Part shown: positions 36,420 to 43,986 of the stretch, one piece after another | How positions within the stretch are numbered: the first letter of the stretch is position 1 | Layout of the letters: every line of letters begins with the position of its first letter | NCBI GenBank assembly: GCA_937872225.1 | Contig: CALMRZ010000047.1 | Coordinates: 124,001 to 188,000, forward strand | Origin: an uncultured Spirochaetota bacterium | Lineage (GTDB): Bacteria; Spirochaetota; UBA4802; UBA5550 | Length of the DNA: 64,000 nt | Reading direction: 5' to 3' | Notes under the pieces: model-generated | What the model was told of the DNA's origin: nothing | The model's database searches: none | Seen by the model: only the letters and a program-made list of their open reading frames with translations | Program-made: the position numbers and the translations under genes

Positions 36420-36489
36420 CATCTTCGCGGCCGGGCGCGCTGTGATGTCCGGCCGTCGCAGGATATATACCATTACGGAGGTGAGGATA

Positions 36490-36885
36490 ATGAAAAAGAT
36501 TTTATTGTATTCATGCTCGGTAATAGCGGCATTGTTTTTCGTTGCGGTCGTCGGCCTATCCCAGGACCAGGACCAGGAAGTTGCCCCGAAGGGCGGAAAA
36601 GGCGTCTGCAGGGCGGATGTCGAAAAATTCTGCAAGGGCGTCAGACCCGGGGGCGGCCGCATATGGGCATGCCTAAAGAGCAACGAGGCCGAGATCTCCC
36701 AGCCCTGCAGGGACCGGATGGGCCAGGCCCGGGAGAGGGGAAAGGAATTCCATCAGTCGTGCAGGCCTGATATACAAAAGTTCTGCAAGGGCATACCTCG
36801 CGGCAAGGGCAGGATCATATCGTGCCTGAAGAGCCACGAGGCGGAGCTTGCGGAGCCCTGCAGGGCGTTTTTTAAAAAAAACTGA
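36490..36885 (+). CDS. Exported protein with two Cys-rich GLG1-type repeats
   Basis: A 131-residue protein with a signal peptide (ILLYSCSVIAALFFVAVVGL) and two copies of a four-cysteine repeat: CRADVEKFCKGVRPGGGRI then WACLKSNEAEISQPC, and CRPDIQKFCKGIPRGKGRI then ISCLKSHEAELAEPC. This is the cysteine-rich repeat of the eukaryotic Golgi/FGF-binding protein GLG1 (Pfam family Cys_rich_FGFR), also found in some bacteria. Role unknown; disulfides in the periplasm are expected. Start chosen at 36490 because GGAGGTGAGG lies just upstream; the frame extends to 36442. A terminator follows 25 bases after the stop. Confidence 0.75.
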   Translation: MKKILLYSCSVIAALFFVAVVGLSQDQDQEVAPKGGKGVCRADVEKFCKGVRPGGGRIWACLKSNEAEISQPCRDRMGQARERGKEFHQSCRPDIQKFCKGIPRGKGRIISCLKSHEAELAEPCRAFFKKN

Positions 36886-36909
36886 TTAAAACAAGACTAA
36901 CTGCCGGGA

Positions 36910-36938
36910 AAGCCGTTCCACTAACGAACGGCTTTTTT
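36910..36938 (+). terminator. Rho-independent terminator
   Basis: Perfect 9-bp stem AAGCCGTTC / GAACGGCTT with loop CACTAAC and six T. It ends the Cys-rich repeat protein transcript and separates it from the cluster starting at 37037. Confidence 0.85.
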
Positions 36939-37036
36939 ATTAATATTATAAAATATCACTAAAATAGTTGTATTTAAATGAAACAATATATATATTCATA
37001 TAATTTCAATAATTTTATGGAGGAGAGTCCACAATC

Positions 37037-37489
37037 ATGATGAAATATTCAATAATTACGGTAGCGGGAATAATGATTTTCATATCCGCATATGCGTTTA
37101 CACAACATGGGGGTCGAGAAGCGTCGAAATATGCATCCGAAACCGCTTATGTTTCCCTTGGTGGTACCGGCCATAAAACCAGTATCAGTAAGGACCTTGT
37201 CGTTATCTATGACTTTGATAAAAAACCTACCATGGGGATGGTAATTGTTAAGGTCCAGGTACACAACAAGAAGGGAGACAAGGTGACATCGTTGAAGATA
37301 ACCGGCGATTCCGGTATGCCTTCCATGCGGGGCGCCCATGACTCCGGTGAAATGCTGTTCAAGTTAAACAAGAGAGGTGACTATCTCCTTCCGGTTAATG
37401 TGGTCATGCCCGGCGACTGGCAGATCAAGGTTAAATTCATGAAGGATAACAAAGTCGTTTTTCATGGGGTGATACGCTTTGATGTCTAG
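37037..37489 (+). CDS. YtkA-like exported protein
   Basis: A 150-residue protein with signal peptide (IITVAGIMIFISAYAFTQ) and an immunoglobulin-like beta domain of the YtkA/FixH type: MGMVIVKVQVHNKKGDKV, PSMRGAHDSGEMLFKLNKRG, then LPVNVVMPGDWQIKVKF. Such domains occur in copper and cytochrome-oxidase assembly contexts; the His of RGAHDSG could be a metal ligand. GGAGGAGAG lies upstream of two adjacent ATGs (37037, 37040). Its end overlaps the start of the barrel gene by 8 bases, so the two are coupled. Confidence 0.65.
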   Translation: MMKYSIITVAGIMIFISAYAFTQHGGREASKYASETAYVSLGGTGHKTSISKDLVVIYDFDKKPTMGMVIVKVQVHNKKGDKVTSLKITGDSGMPSMRGAHDSGEMLFKLNKRGDYLLPVNVVMPGDWQIKVKFMKDNKVVFHGVIRFDV

Positions 37490-38471
37490 AGGCGCCATGG
37501 CAGGCGTCCTTGCCTTGCTTCTCATCAAGGCGGCGCCGGTACTGGCCTCGGGCACACTCCTGTATCTTGAGTCCCAGGGTGTTGCGGGATATTCATCTGC
37601 TGAGAATAACGCGATATTTTATTCCATGCACGAGGAAGATTCCATGCAGAAGCCGAGCGCGGGCTTCGATTATATACAGAAATTTTCCGGCGAATCGGGC
37701 GATATAGCGACCCTGGCTGTGCAGATCAGGGCCGCCTTTGACCGGAAGCGCAGCAATGCCATCTATATCGAACCGCAGCTGTACAATGCCTATGTTAAAT
37801 TTAAAACTCCGGCCTTTGATATATGGATCGGCCATGACCGTCCGGCCCTGGGGCTTTCCTCGTATTTTGACAGCCACGGGCTTCTCCTGCCGACCCTGGC
37901 GATGGTGGGGTTCGGCTTCGACCGCGACTGGGGCGGCGGCCTGTACCGGCAGTTTGATTTCGGCGATATGAGCGTGTCCGCAACGACCGGGTCCGGTATG
38001 CCGGTTTATTTCAAGGGGAGCTACTTTACCTCGGCCCGTATCGGCGTGGGTGTCCTCTCACGCGATAACTATACCATAGGTTTTTCCGGGGGGTATGGCC
38101 GGCTTCTTGATACCAAGGGGATCAACATCATGTCGCGGGACCTATATACGTTCGGCATGGGCGGTATTGACTACGCCCAGCTATGGAACAATTTCGAATT
38201 CCGCATTGACGCCCTTGCCGGGAAAAAAGAAGGGGAATTCGCCGTTGCCGCCATGTTCAGGGTGGGGATTAATCTCTTGGAGGAAGACAGGCTGAAAATT
38301 GAAATTCAGCCTGTCTACTGGCGGACAGGCCATGAGAATAATTACCAGGCTTATGGGAGCGTATCCTATGCCATCACGGAATATCTGACGGTGAGGTCTA
38401 TGTATGTGTATGATTATCATGCCAATGACCACAAGGTTGTGGGGCAGTTATATTTTTACTGGAGGGTTTGA
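37482..38471 (+). CDS. Outer-membrane beta-barrel protein
   Basis: A 329-residue protein with a signal peptide (GVLALLLIKAAPVLASG) and alternating amphipathic strands throughout, such as SNAIYIEPQLYNAYVKF, FDIWIGHDRPALGLSSYF and YLTVRSMYVYDYH, ending in LYFYWRV. Aromatic girdle residues and Gly-Xaa turns suggest a barrel of about 14-16 strands. It probably forms a pore or substrate channel. The ATG at 37482 lies inside the YtkA-like gene; a TTG three bases earlier is also possible. It is followed by the FMN-binding-like gene and an ABC transporter, so the barrel may be the outer-membrane part of that system. Confidence 0.7.
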   Translation: MSRGAMAGVLALLLIKAAPVLASGTLLYLESQGVAGYSSAENNAIFYSMHEEDSMQKPSAGFDYIQKFSGESGDIATLAVQIRAAFDRKRSNAIYIEPQLYNAYVKFKTPAFDIWIGHDRPALGLSSYFDSHGLLLPTLAMVGFGFDRDWGGGLYRQFDFGDMSVSATTGSGMPVYFKGSYFTSARIGVGVLSRDNYTIGFSGGYGRLLDTKGINIMSRDLYTFGMGGIDYAQLWNNFEFRIDALAGKKEGEFAVAAMFRVGINLLEEDRLKIEIQPVYWRTGHENNYQAYGSVSYAITEYLTVRSMYVYDYHANDHKVVGQLYFYWRV

Positions 38472-38528
38472 CGGCGATAACTGATCGGTCAAGGAGCGAT
38501 AACTATCTATATAACAGGAGATGCAAGG

Positions 38529-39143
38529 ATGAAAAAAATAATTATTTTTGTAATTATGTTGATCTTTTCCGCTCCACGACTCTACGCCGCCGTGGGATGC
38601 GACCTGAACGATCCGGACCGTGACGTCAAGCGCCTCTTCCCCGGATCCACCGGTTTCAAGACCATCTATGTATCCATTGACCGGAAAGGCGGACAGCCAA
38701 TGCTCCAGCGCATTGAAAAGAGATTGGGGGATTCCTTCCATGGACTGTATGAGACCATTGATGTGCCCTATACCCTGTATGAGATCTACCGGGGCAAGGA
38801 AAAAATCGGCTACATCCATGGCGTGAACCAGAAGGGGCAGTATGGCGGTATCCAGGTTTTCCTGTCCCTCGATCTGAAGGGGGTCATCAGGTCGCTCTAT
38901 TTTCAGAAGCTGACCAACAGGGAAGCGGCGCTGCTCCGGAGCCCGGCCTTCGGCATTCAGTTCACGGGGCTCACGCTGGGCAGTTTTAATGGATATGATG
39001 TGAAAACGGGAACGGCGACGCAGGGACCGGTGGCAGCCATCAGGAACCCCGCCGCGGGGGCTGAGCAGGATTTCAGGGCGACCCTCAGGGCCGTTAAAAA
39101 GAATCTTATCCTCATGGATGAGTTTGTCTTTGGAAGCCGATAG
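38529..39143 (+). CDS. Exported protein resembling FMN-binding domain proteins
   Basis: A 204-residue protein with a signal peptide (IIIFVIMLIFSAPRLYA). The central part YTLYEIYRGKEKIGYIHG, then GGIQVFLSLDLKGVIRSLYF looks like the FMN_bind fold of RnfG/NqrC-type proteins, and FNGYDVKTGTATQGP stands where those have their flavin-attachment Ser/Thr loop; the similarity is weak. It is likely periplasmic. AGGAGATGCAAGG precedes the ATG. It sits immediately upstream of the permease and ATPase genes, so it may be the periplasmic partner of that transporter. A 9-bp hairpin overlaps its stop codon. Confidence 0.45.
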   Translation: MKKIIIFVIMLIFSAPRLYAAVGCDLNDPDRDVKRLFPGSTGFKTIYVSIDRKGGQPMLQRIEKRLGDSFHGLYETIDVPYTLYEIYRGKEKIGYIHGVNQKGQYGGIQVFLSLDLKGVIRSLYFQKLTNREAALLRSPAFGIQFTGLTLGSFNGYDVKTGTATQGPVAAIRNPAAGAEQDFRATLRAVKKNLILMDEFVFGSR

Positions 39144-39156
39144 GTATCGGCTTAAA

Positions 39157-39168
39157 CGATAACTATCG
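39157..39168. repeat. CGATAACTATCG short intergenic repeat, copy 2
   Basis: An exact copy 18 bases before the permease start and next to a perfect hairpin AAGCCGATA-GG-TATCGGCTT (39134-39153). Two near-copies lie in the preceding gap (38474, 38496). Confidence 0.45.
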
Positions 39169-39185
39169 CTATAGGGAGGTCAATC

Positions 39186-40376
39186 ATGATACGGATCTGG
39201 CAGATAGCATATAAGAATCTTCTCCGCAAGAAGGTGCGGAGCATCCTCACCATAACCGGCATTGCCATGTCCGCGTGGGTCCTGGTGAGCCTGCTCGGCT
39301 TCAACAAGGGCTACGAGAACGCCCTGAATAGGGACATCGATTCCATGGGGTACCAGGTCCTTGTCGCGGCAAAGGGGTGCCCCTACGAGGCGGCGACCCT
39401 GATGCTCAAGGGCGGCACCGGGCTCCGGTACATGGATGAAAGTATCGCCCGGGACATTCAGAGATACAGCGAGGTGAAGGTGATCACCCCCATGGTCATG
39501 CAGGCGGTCTTTGACCCGAACAAGGGCGAGAGCGGCGGCATCTCCGCGTACCTGGGCGTGGACCCGAAGACCTTCCCGGGGATGAAGGGATACTTCCAGT
39601 TCCAGCAGGGGAAATGGTTCACTGATCCCAATGCCGCTGAGGCGGTCATGGGCTACGAGGCGGCGGAGTTGGAACAGCGCGAGGTGGGCGATAAGATCCT
39701 CATCCCCGAAAAGAACGTGGAGCTCGCGGTGGTGGGAGTGTTGAAGCGCACCGGGACCCAGGACGACGGCACGATCTTCGTCCCCTTCAGGACCGTCCAG
39801 CGCGTCTTCGGAGTGGCCGGCAAGCTCACCGCCATCGGCGTGCAGGTGGACAAGAACGCCAGGATTGCCGACGTGGAGCAGAAGATGTATGATCTTCCTG
39901 ACGTGCAGGTGGTTTCACTGGCGCAGGTGAAGCAGACCATCATCAGCCTGGTGGCAACGGCCCGGGTCATGGTCTTTTCCATCGCGGTCATCGCGGTGCT
40001 CATCGCCATGGTGGGGGTGGTCAATACCATCCTCATGTCGGTGTTCGAGCGCTTCCAGGAGATCGGCATTCTCAAAAGCATGGGGGCTCTCCCGGGGGAC
40101 GTGTTCAGGCTGATATGGATCGAGACCTTCATCCTCTGTCTGTTAGGCGGGATAGCCGGCAATGCCCTGGCCCTGGGCCTGGTCCGGGTCACCGATATCC
40201 TGATTCGGCGGCTCCTTCCCTATTCGCCCACGGGGTCACTGGTCATGATCGACCTGCCCCTGGCGTCGATCGCCATGGCCGCCATCATCGGCGTCGGGCT
40301 TCTCTCCGGGCTCTACCCCGCCTGGAAGGCGGCGCGGATACGGCCGATTGAATCCATCAGGAGCCAGGAGGCGTGA
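39186..40376 (+). CDS. MacB/FtsX-type ABC transporter permease
   Basis: A 396-residue inner-membrane protein: one helix at the N-terminus (KVRSILTITGIAMSAWVLVSL region), a periplasmic domain of about 220 residues, and three C-terminal helices (AVIAVLIAMVGVVNTILMSV; LIWIETFILCLLGGIAGNAL; IAMAAIIGVGLLSGLYPAW), the FtsX/MacB/LolC topology. The EIGILKSMGA motif that couples to the ATPase is present. These transporters work as mechanotransmitters on envelope substrates rather than importing through the membrane. The ATPase gene starts 1 base after the stop. The periplasmic part contains GCPYEAATLMLKGGTG, which is unusual and may mark a subfamily. Confidence 0.85.
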   Translation: MIRIWQIAYKNLLRKKVRSILTITGIAMSAWVLVSLLGFNKGYENALNRDIDSMGYQVLVAAKGCPYEAATLMLKGGTGLRYMDESIARDIQRYSEVKVITPMVMQAVFDPNKGESGGISAYLGVDPKTFPGMKGYFQFQQGKWFTDPNAAEAVMGYEAAELEQREVGDKILIPEKNVELAVVGVLKRTGTQDDGTIFVPFRTVQRVFGVAGKLTAIGVQVDKNARIADVEQKMYDLPDVQVVSLAQVKQTIISLVATARVMVFSIAVIAVLIAMVGVVNTILMSVFERFQEIGILKSMGALPGDVFRLIWIETFILCLLGGIAGNALALGLVRVTDILIRRLLPYSPTGSLVMIDLPLASIAMAAIIGVGLLSGLYPAWKAARIRPIESIRSQEA

Positions 40377-40377
40377 C

Positions 40378-41061
40378 ATGAATGACACCGGCATCGCGAT
40401 AATCGCTGAACACATCAGCAAGATATATCGCCGGGGCAGCGACAAGATCACGGCCCTTGACGGCGTTTCGCTCCGGATCAGGAGGGGCGATTTCGTCGCC
40501 TTCGTCGGCCCGTCAGGATCGGGGAAGACCACCCTCCTGAACATACTGGGCTGCCTGGACAATCCAACGGACGGGGCCCTCTCGGTCGGCGGAACCGACG
40601 TGTTCGGGGAGGGGACCCGCCTCGGCGAGAAGGAGCTGACGAAAATCCGCCGGCAGCATTTCGGCTACATATTCCAGAACTTTTATCTTCTCCCGACCCT
40701 TACGGTCCGGGAGAACGTCACCGTGCCCTTCTCGTTTTACCGCAAGGATAACGCAGTGACGGACATCCCTGCCCTGCTGGCTTCGCTGGGGATCGAACGG
40801 CGCATGAACCATCTGCCGGGGCAGCTCTCCGGAGGGGAGATGCAGCGGGTGGCCATAGCGCGCGCCCTGGTGAACCGACCGGAGATCCTTCTGGCCGATG
40901 AGCCGACGGGGAACCTCGACTCGAAACGAAGCAGGGACATCGGCGAAGTGCTCGGGTCCCTGAACCGGGACCAGGGCATAACCATCATCATGGTGACTCA
41001 CAACCCCGAGCTGGCCGCGCTGGCGGGCAGACAGATCGATCTGAGGGACGGGAGGATTTAA
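40378..41061 (+). CDS. ABC transporter ATP-binding protein (LolD/MacB type)
   Basis: A 227-residue ATPase with Walker [10 protein letters not shown], the Q-loop [16 protein letters not shown], signature LSGGEMQR, Walker [14 protein letters not shown] and a switch His in VTHNPE. It drives the adjacent MacB/FtsX-type permease from the cytosolic side. I start at 40378, one base after the permease stop; an open frame reaches 40348 but would overlap that gene. It ends the run of co-directional envelope genes from 37037. Substrate unknown. Confidence 0.9.
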   Translation: MNDTGIAIIAEHISKIYRRGSDKITALDGVSLRIRRGDFVAFVGPSGSGKTTLLNILGCLDNPTDGALSVGGTDVFGEGTRLGEKELTKIRRQHFGYIFQNFYLLPTLTVRENVTVPFSFYRKDNAVTDIPALLASLGIERRMNHLPGQLSGGEMQRVAIARALVNRPEILLADEPTGNLDSKRSRDIGEVLGSLNRDQGITIIMVTHNPELAALAGRQIDLRDGRI

Positions 41062-41223
41062 CATCGAGCCCTTCATGATCCAGCAGCTCTGCTGATAAAA
41101 AATGCGTTCCGAGCGTCCAGGCCGGAAAGCCGGTGTTATTTCAATCGGTAATTGGTTCCTTTCCCTGAAAAGTTCTTGTAAATACCGGGCCCCTGCGGCA
41201 CTTCATGCTCAGGTAGAGAATCG

Positions 41224-41646
41224 ATGAAAAAGCATATTGTCATAACCGCCGCGGCCGTTATCCTGGTGATGGCCTTCGGGTGGGGCTGCAAGAAAAAAGG
41301 CGAGGGAATGGAGGATTTTTCCGGCGCCCTGAACATGCAGTACGAATCGTACAGGATCATTAAAGACAACAGGGACAACCCGGCCCGGGCCGGGAAGCTC
41401 TTCACTGCATATTACAAAAAGAACCGCGACGCCATGGCCGCCGCCTTCAAGCGCTATTACCGGAAATACGGCGACGGGTCGCAGCTTACGAAGGAAGAAA
41501 CGGATTTTCTCGACGGTGAGATGCGGAAGGTGAACGACCTTCTGTCGGACGCTGAAATCCGGAAGGTGATGGACGACCCGGCCTTTATCGAGGAGGCCCG
41601 GGAGGGATCCGGCATACTGACCGGGATCAGGGAGGGGGCGAAATAG
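41224..41646 (+). CDS. Small helical lipoprotein
   Basis: A 140-residue predicted lipoprotein. The signal peptide IVITAAAVILVMAFGWGC ends in a lipobox with Cys as the mature N-terminus, followed by Lys-Lys-Lys. The mature part is mostly helical and charged (NPARAGKLFTAYYKKNRDAM, then TKEETDFLDGEMRKVNDLL) with no cysteines. Family unknown. It lies 28 bases upstream of the PhzF gene on the same strand. No strong Shine-Dalgarno is evident. The 162 bases before it hold nothing recognisable. Confidence 0.65.
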   Translation: MKKHIVITAAAVILVMAFGWGCKKKGEGMEDFSGALNMQYESYRIIKDNRDNPARAGKLFTAYYKKNRDAMAAAFKRYYRKYGDGSQLTKEETDFLDGEMRKVNDLLSDAEIRKVMDDPAFIEEAREGSGILTGIREGAK

Positions 41647-41673
41647 CGGTCCCCGCTCCCGCAGGTTGCATGG

Positions 41674-42564
41674 ATGAAAAAATTCAAGTTCAAGAAAATA
41701 GATGCCTTTGCCAGCGGCTCGTCGACGGGCAATCCGGCGGGGTGCGTGTACCTTGACGGCACCGGCGATATCACCGAGGGGGAGATGCAGTCCATCGCCG
41801 CCCAGCTGAAGGGCTTCGTGAACGAGGTTGTCTACATCTTTCCTGAAGACGGCGGATTTTTCCTGCGCTATTTTTCCTCGGAGCGGGAGGTCGAGTTCTG
41901 CGGCCACGGCACCATAGCCGCCATGTACGACCTGGTCGCGGGCGACGGAAATCTGCGGTCGCAAAATAATCTCTCCATCCGTGTCAGGGATGAGCGCCTC
42001 GATGTGGTCAATGACATCGACGGCGGCGACGCGGTGTACATAACCGCGCCGCTCCCCCTGATCAAGGACACCATGATCGACGCGAAGACGGTATCGGCCG
42101 CCCTTGAGATCGACGCGTCCGCCATCGACACCCGGCAGCCGATAACTATCGTGAACGCGGGCCTGAATACCCTCATAGTCCCCATACATACCCTCGATGA
42201 CTGCCTGAAGATGCATCCGGACCTTGAGGACCTGATGGTTTTCTGCCAGGACCATGGCATTGATATCATACTCGTCTTTTCCGCGGAAACCGCTTCAGGG
42301 CAGCGCCGGTACCGGACGCGCGTCTTTGCGCCGCGGTACGGCTATCTCGAGGACCCGGCCACCGGCTCCGGCAATTCCGCCTTTGCCTGTTATCTCCTCC
42401 ATATCGGCGCGTGGGACGGCGAGGCCCTCGCCATAGAGCAGAACGGCGACCGCTCCAACCCGAACATCATCCGCCTCCGCACCGTCATGAAGGACGGAAC
42501 GCGGCGCGTCCAGTTCGGCGGGGGCGCTGTCGTGAGGATCGACGGCGAGTATATTCTCTATTAA
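41674..42564 (+). CDS. PhzF-family isomerase/epimerase
   Basis: A 296-residue PhzF-fold protein, related to diaminopimelate epimerase and trans-2,3-dihydro-3-hydroxyanthranilate isomerase. Family marks: FKKIDAFASGSSTGNPAGCV at the N-terminus, FVNEVVYIFP with the catalytic Glu, EVEFCGHGTIAAMY, and the second-half repeat DPATGSGNSAFACYLL. The two halves are pseudo-symmetric. Most members of bacterial genomes have unknown substrates; phenazine synthesis is unlikely as no other phz gene is near. A copy of the CGATAACTATCG repeat lies within it at 42140, in codons for SRQPITIVNA-like residues. Confidence 0.8.
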   Translation: MKKFKFKKIDAFASGSSTGNPAGCVYLDGTGDITEGEMQSIAAQLKGFVNEVVYIFPEDGGFFLRYFSSEREVEFCGHGTIAAMYDLVAGDGNLRSQNNLSIRVRDERLDVVNDIDGGDAVYITAPLPLIKDTMIDAKTVSAALEIDASAIDTRQPITIVNAGLNTLIVPIHTLDDCLKMHPDLEDLMVFCQDHGIDIILVFSAETASGQRRYRTRVFAPRYGYLEDPATGSGNSAFACYLLHIGAWDGEALAIEQNGDRSNPNIIRLRTVMKDGTRRVQFGGGAVVRIDGEYILY

Positions 42565-42747
42565 TTCAGACCGTACAGGATGAATAGCCCGCATGCCGTC
42601 ATGTTGAATCCGTGATAAAATCTGCTTGATTTTTTTCTTTGTTAATAGAACAAATCTGGATAACAATCAATCAAATACCTGTACCGCAATCTGCTGGGTT
42701 TCGATCAGAGGCAGAATCAAAATTTTATACATGCAGGCGGAAATGTC

Positions 42748-43977
42748 ATGAACAAGATATGCAGGATAGTTCTGGTCGTTCTTATTATTCCGATCGCAGT
42801 ATACGTGTCCGCCCTTTCAGCTATGGATCAGGAAACAGCCCCGCGGTTGAACAGGCCCGTGGCTGCGAACAACGAGTTTGCCTTCGATATCTACCGGAAA
42901 ATGGCGGCGCCGGGAAAAAACCTTTTTATCTCTCCCCTCAGCATGGTGACGGCCTTTTCCATGGTCTACGCGGGATCACGCGGCGTCACCGCCAGGGAAT
43001 TTGAAAAGGTCTTTCATTTCAAGGTCACCGGCGAAGACATGGCGCGGGACTGGAGCGCTCTGATGGAAGACATGAATACGCGCGCGAAGGGCGGAGCGTA
43101 CCGCCTTGATTCTGCGAACCGCGTATGGATCGGGAAGAACGTAACCCCTGTGGATACCTTCATCGATGTCATGAAAAAGTATTATGATGCCGGGCTGAAG
43201 CAGCTTGACTTCGCCGGGAAACCGGAGGAATCGCGCGCGGCCATCAACAAGTGGGTCGCCAAAAATACCAATGACAAGATCACCGGCCTGGTGCCGGAAG
43301 GGGCGATCACGAAGGCAACGAACCTCGTGCTGACCAACGCTGTCTATTTCCTGGGAACCTGGGAGCGTCCCTTCGACGACAAGGCCACGGCGCGGGCCGA
43401 TTTTTTCGTCACTCCGGCCGTGAAAAAAGAGGTCGACATGATGAAAAGTTTCGGCCATTTTAAATATTTCGAGAACAATGAGCTCCAGGCCGTATCGCTT
43501 CCCTATAAAAACAAGGACGGCAGGGGAGACGGCCTGTCCATGATCGTCCTCCTGCCGAAGGGAAGGGCCGGCATCGCGGGGCTTGAAAAGAAGCTGACAA
43601 TTGATAACTGGAAAAAATGGAACACCCGACTGGAAAAGAACGAGGTCAGCGTCTATCTCCCGCGCTTCGAGGTGACTTCCTTCGCGAGCCTGGCGGAGGT
43701 TCTTCGTCAGATGGGAATGAAAACGGCCTTTACGCCCCGGGCGGATTTTTCCGGCATGGCGCCCGGCGTGGCCATCAGCGAGGCCTTCCACAAGGCCTAT
43801 GTGAAGGTGAACGAGAAGGGCACCGAGGCGGCGGCCGCCACTGCCGTTATTATGGTCAAGGCGAACGGCGGGAAGAAATTCACCTTCCGTGCCGACCACC
43901 CCTTCATGTTCGCCATCTGCGACAACGGCACCGGAGCGATTCTCTTCATAGGCCGCGTCGAAGACCCGGGAAAATAA
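42748..43977 (+). CDS. Secreted serpin (serine protease inhibitor)
   Basis: A 409-residue serpin with a signal peptide (IVLVVLIIPIAVYVSALSA). The fold is complete: NLFISPLSMVTAFSMVYAGS, the breach and shutter elements, LVLTNAVYFLGTWERPFDD, and the C-terminal ADHPFMFAICDNGTGAILFI. The reactive-loop hinge EKGTEAAAATA meets the inhibitory consensus (small residues at P12-P9), so it should trap a protease by loop insertion. Counting from the hinge Glu as P17 puts Ala at P1 (VKA-N), hinting at elastase-like targets; one residue less would make it Lys. The M28 peptidase starts 10 bases later. Serpins are scattered in bacteria. Confidence 0.92.
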   Translation: MNKICRIVLVVLIIPIAVYVSALSAMDQETAPRLNRPVAANNEFAFDIYRKMAAPGKNLFISPLSMVTAFSMVYAGSRGVTAREFEKVFHFKVTGEDMARDWSALMEDMNTRAKGGAYRLDSANRVWIGKNVTPVDTFIDVMKKYYDAGLKQLDFAGKPEESRAAINKWVAKNTNDKITGLVPEGAITKATNLVLTNAVYFLGTWERPFDDKATARADFFVTPAVKKEVDMMKSFGHFKYFENNELQAVSLPYKNKDGRGDGLSMIVLLPKGRAGIAGLEKKLTIDNWKKWNTRLEKNEVSVYLPRFEVTSFASLAEVLRQMGMKTAFTPRADFSGMAPGVAISEAFHKAYVKVNEKGTEAAAATAVIMVKANGGKKFTFRADHPFMFAICDNGTGAILFIGRVEDPGK

Positions 43978-43986
43978 CGGCGCGCG

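Noticed and set aside
38474-39168. CGATAACTATCG read as a sigma-28 promoter (GCCGATAA)
   Set aside because: The matching TAAA element at the right distance is missing at most copies, and one exact copy is inside a coding sequence.
42565-42747. Gap before the serpin searched for a small gene or RNA
   Set aside because: No start with a ribosome site, no stable hairpin with T-run and no repeat was found.
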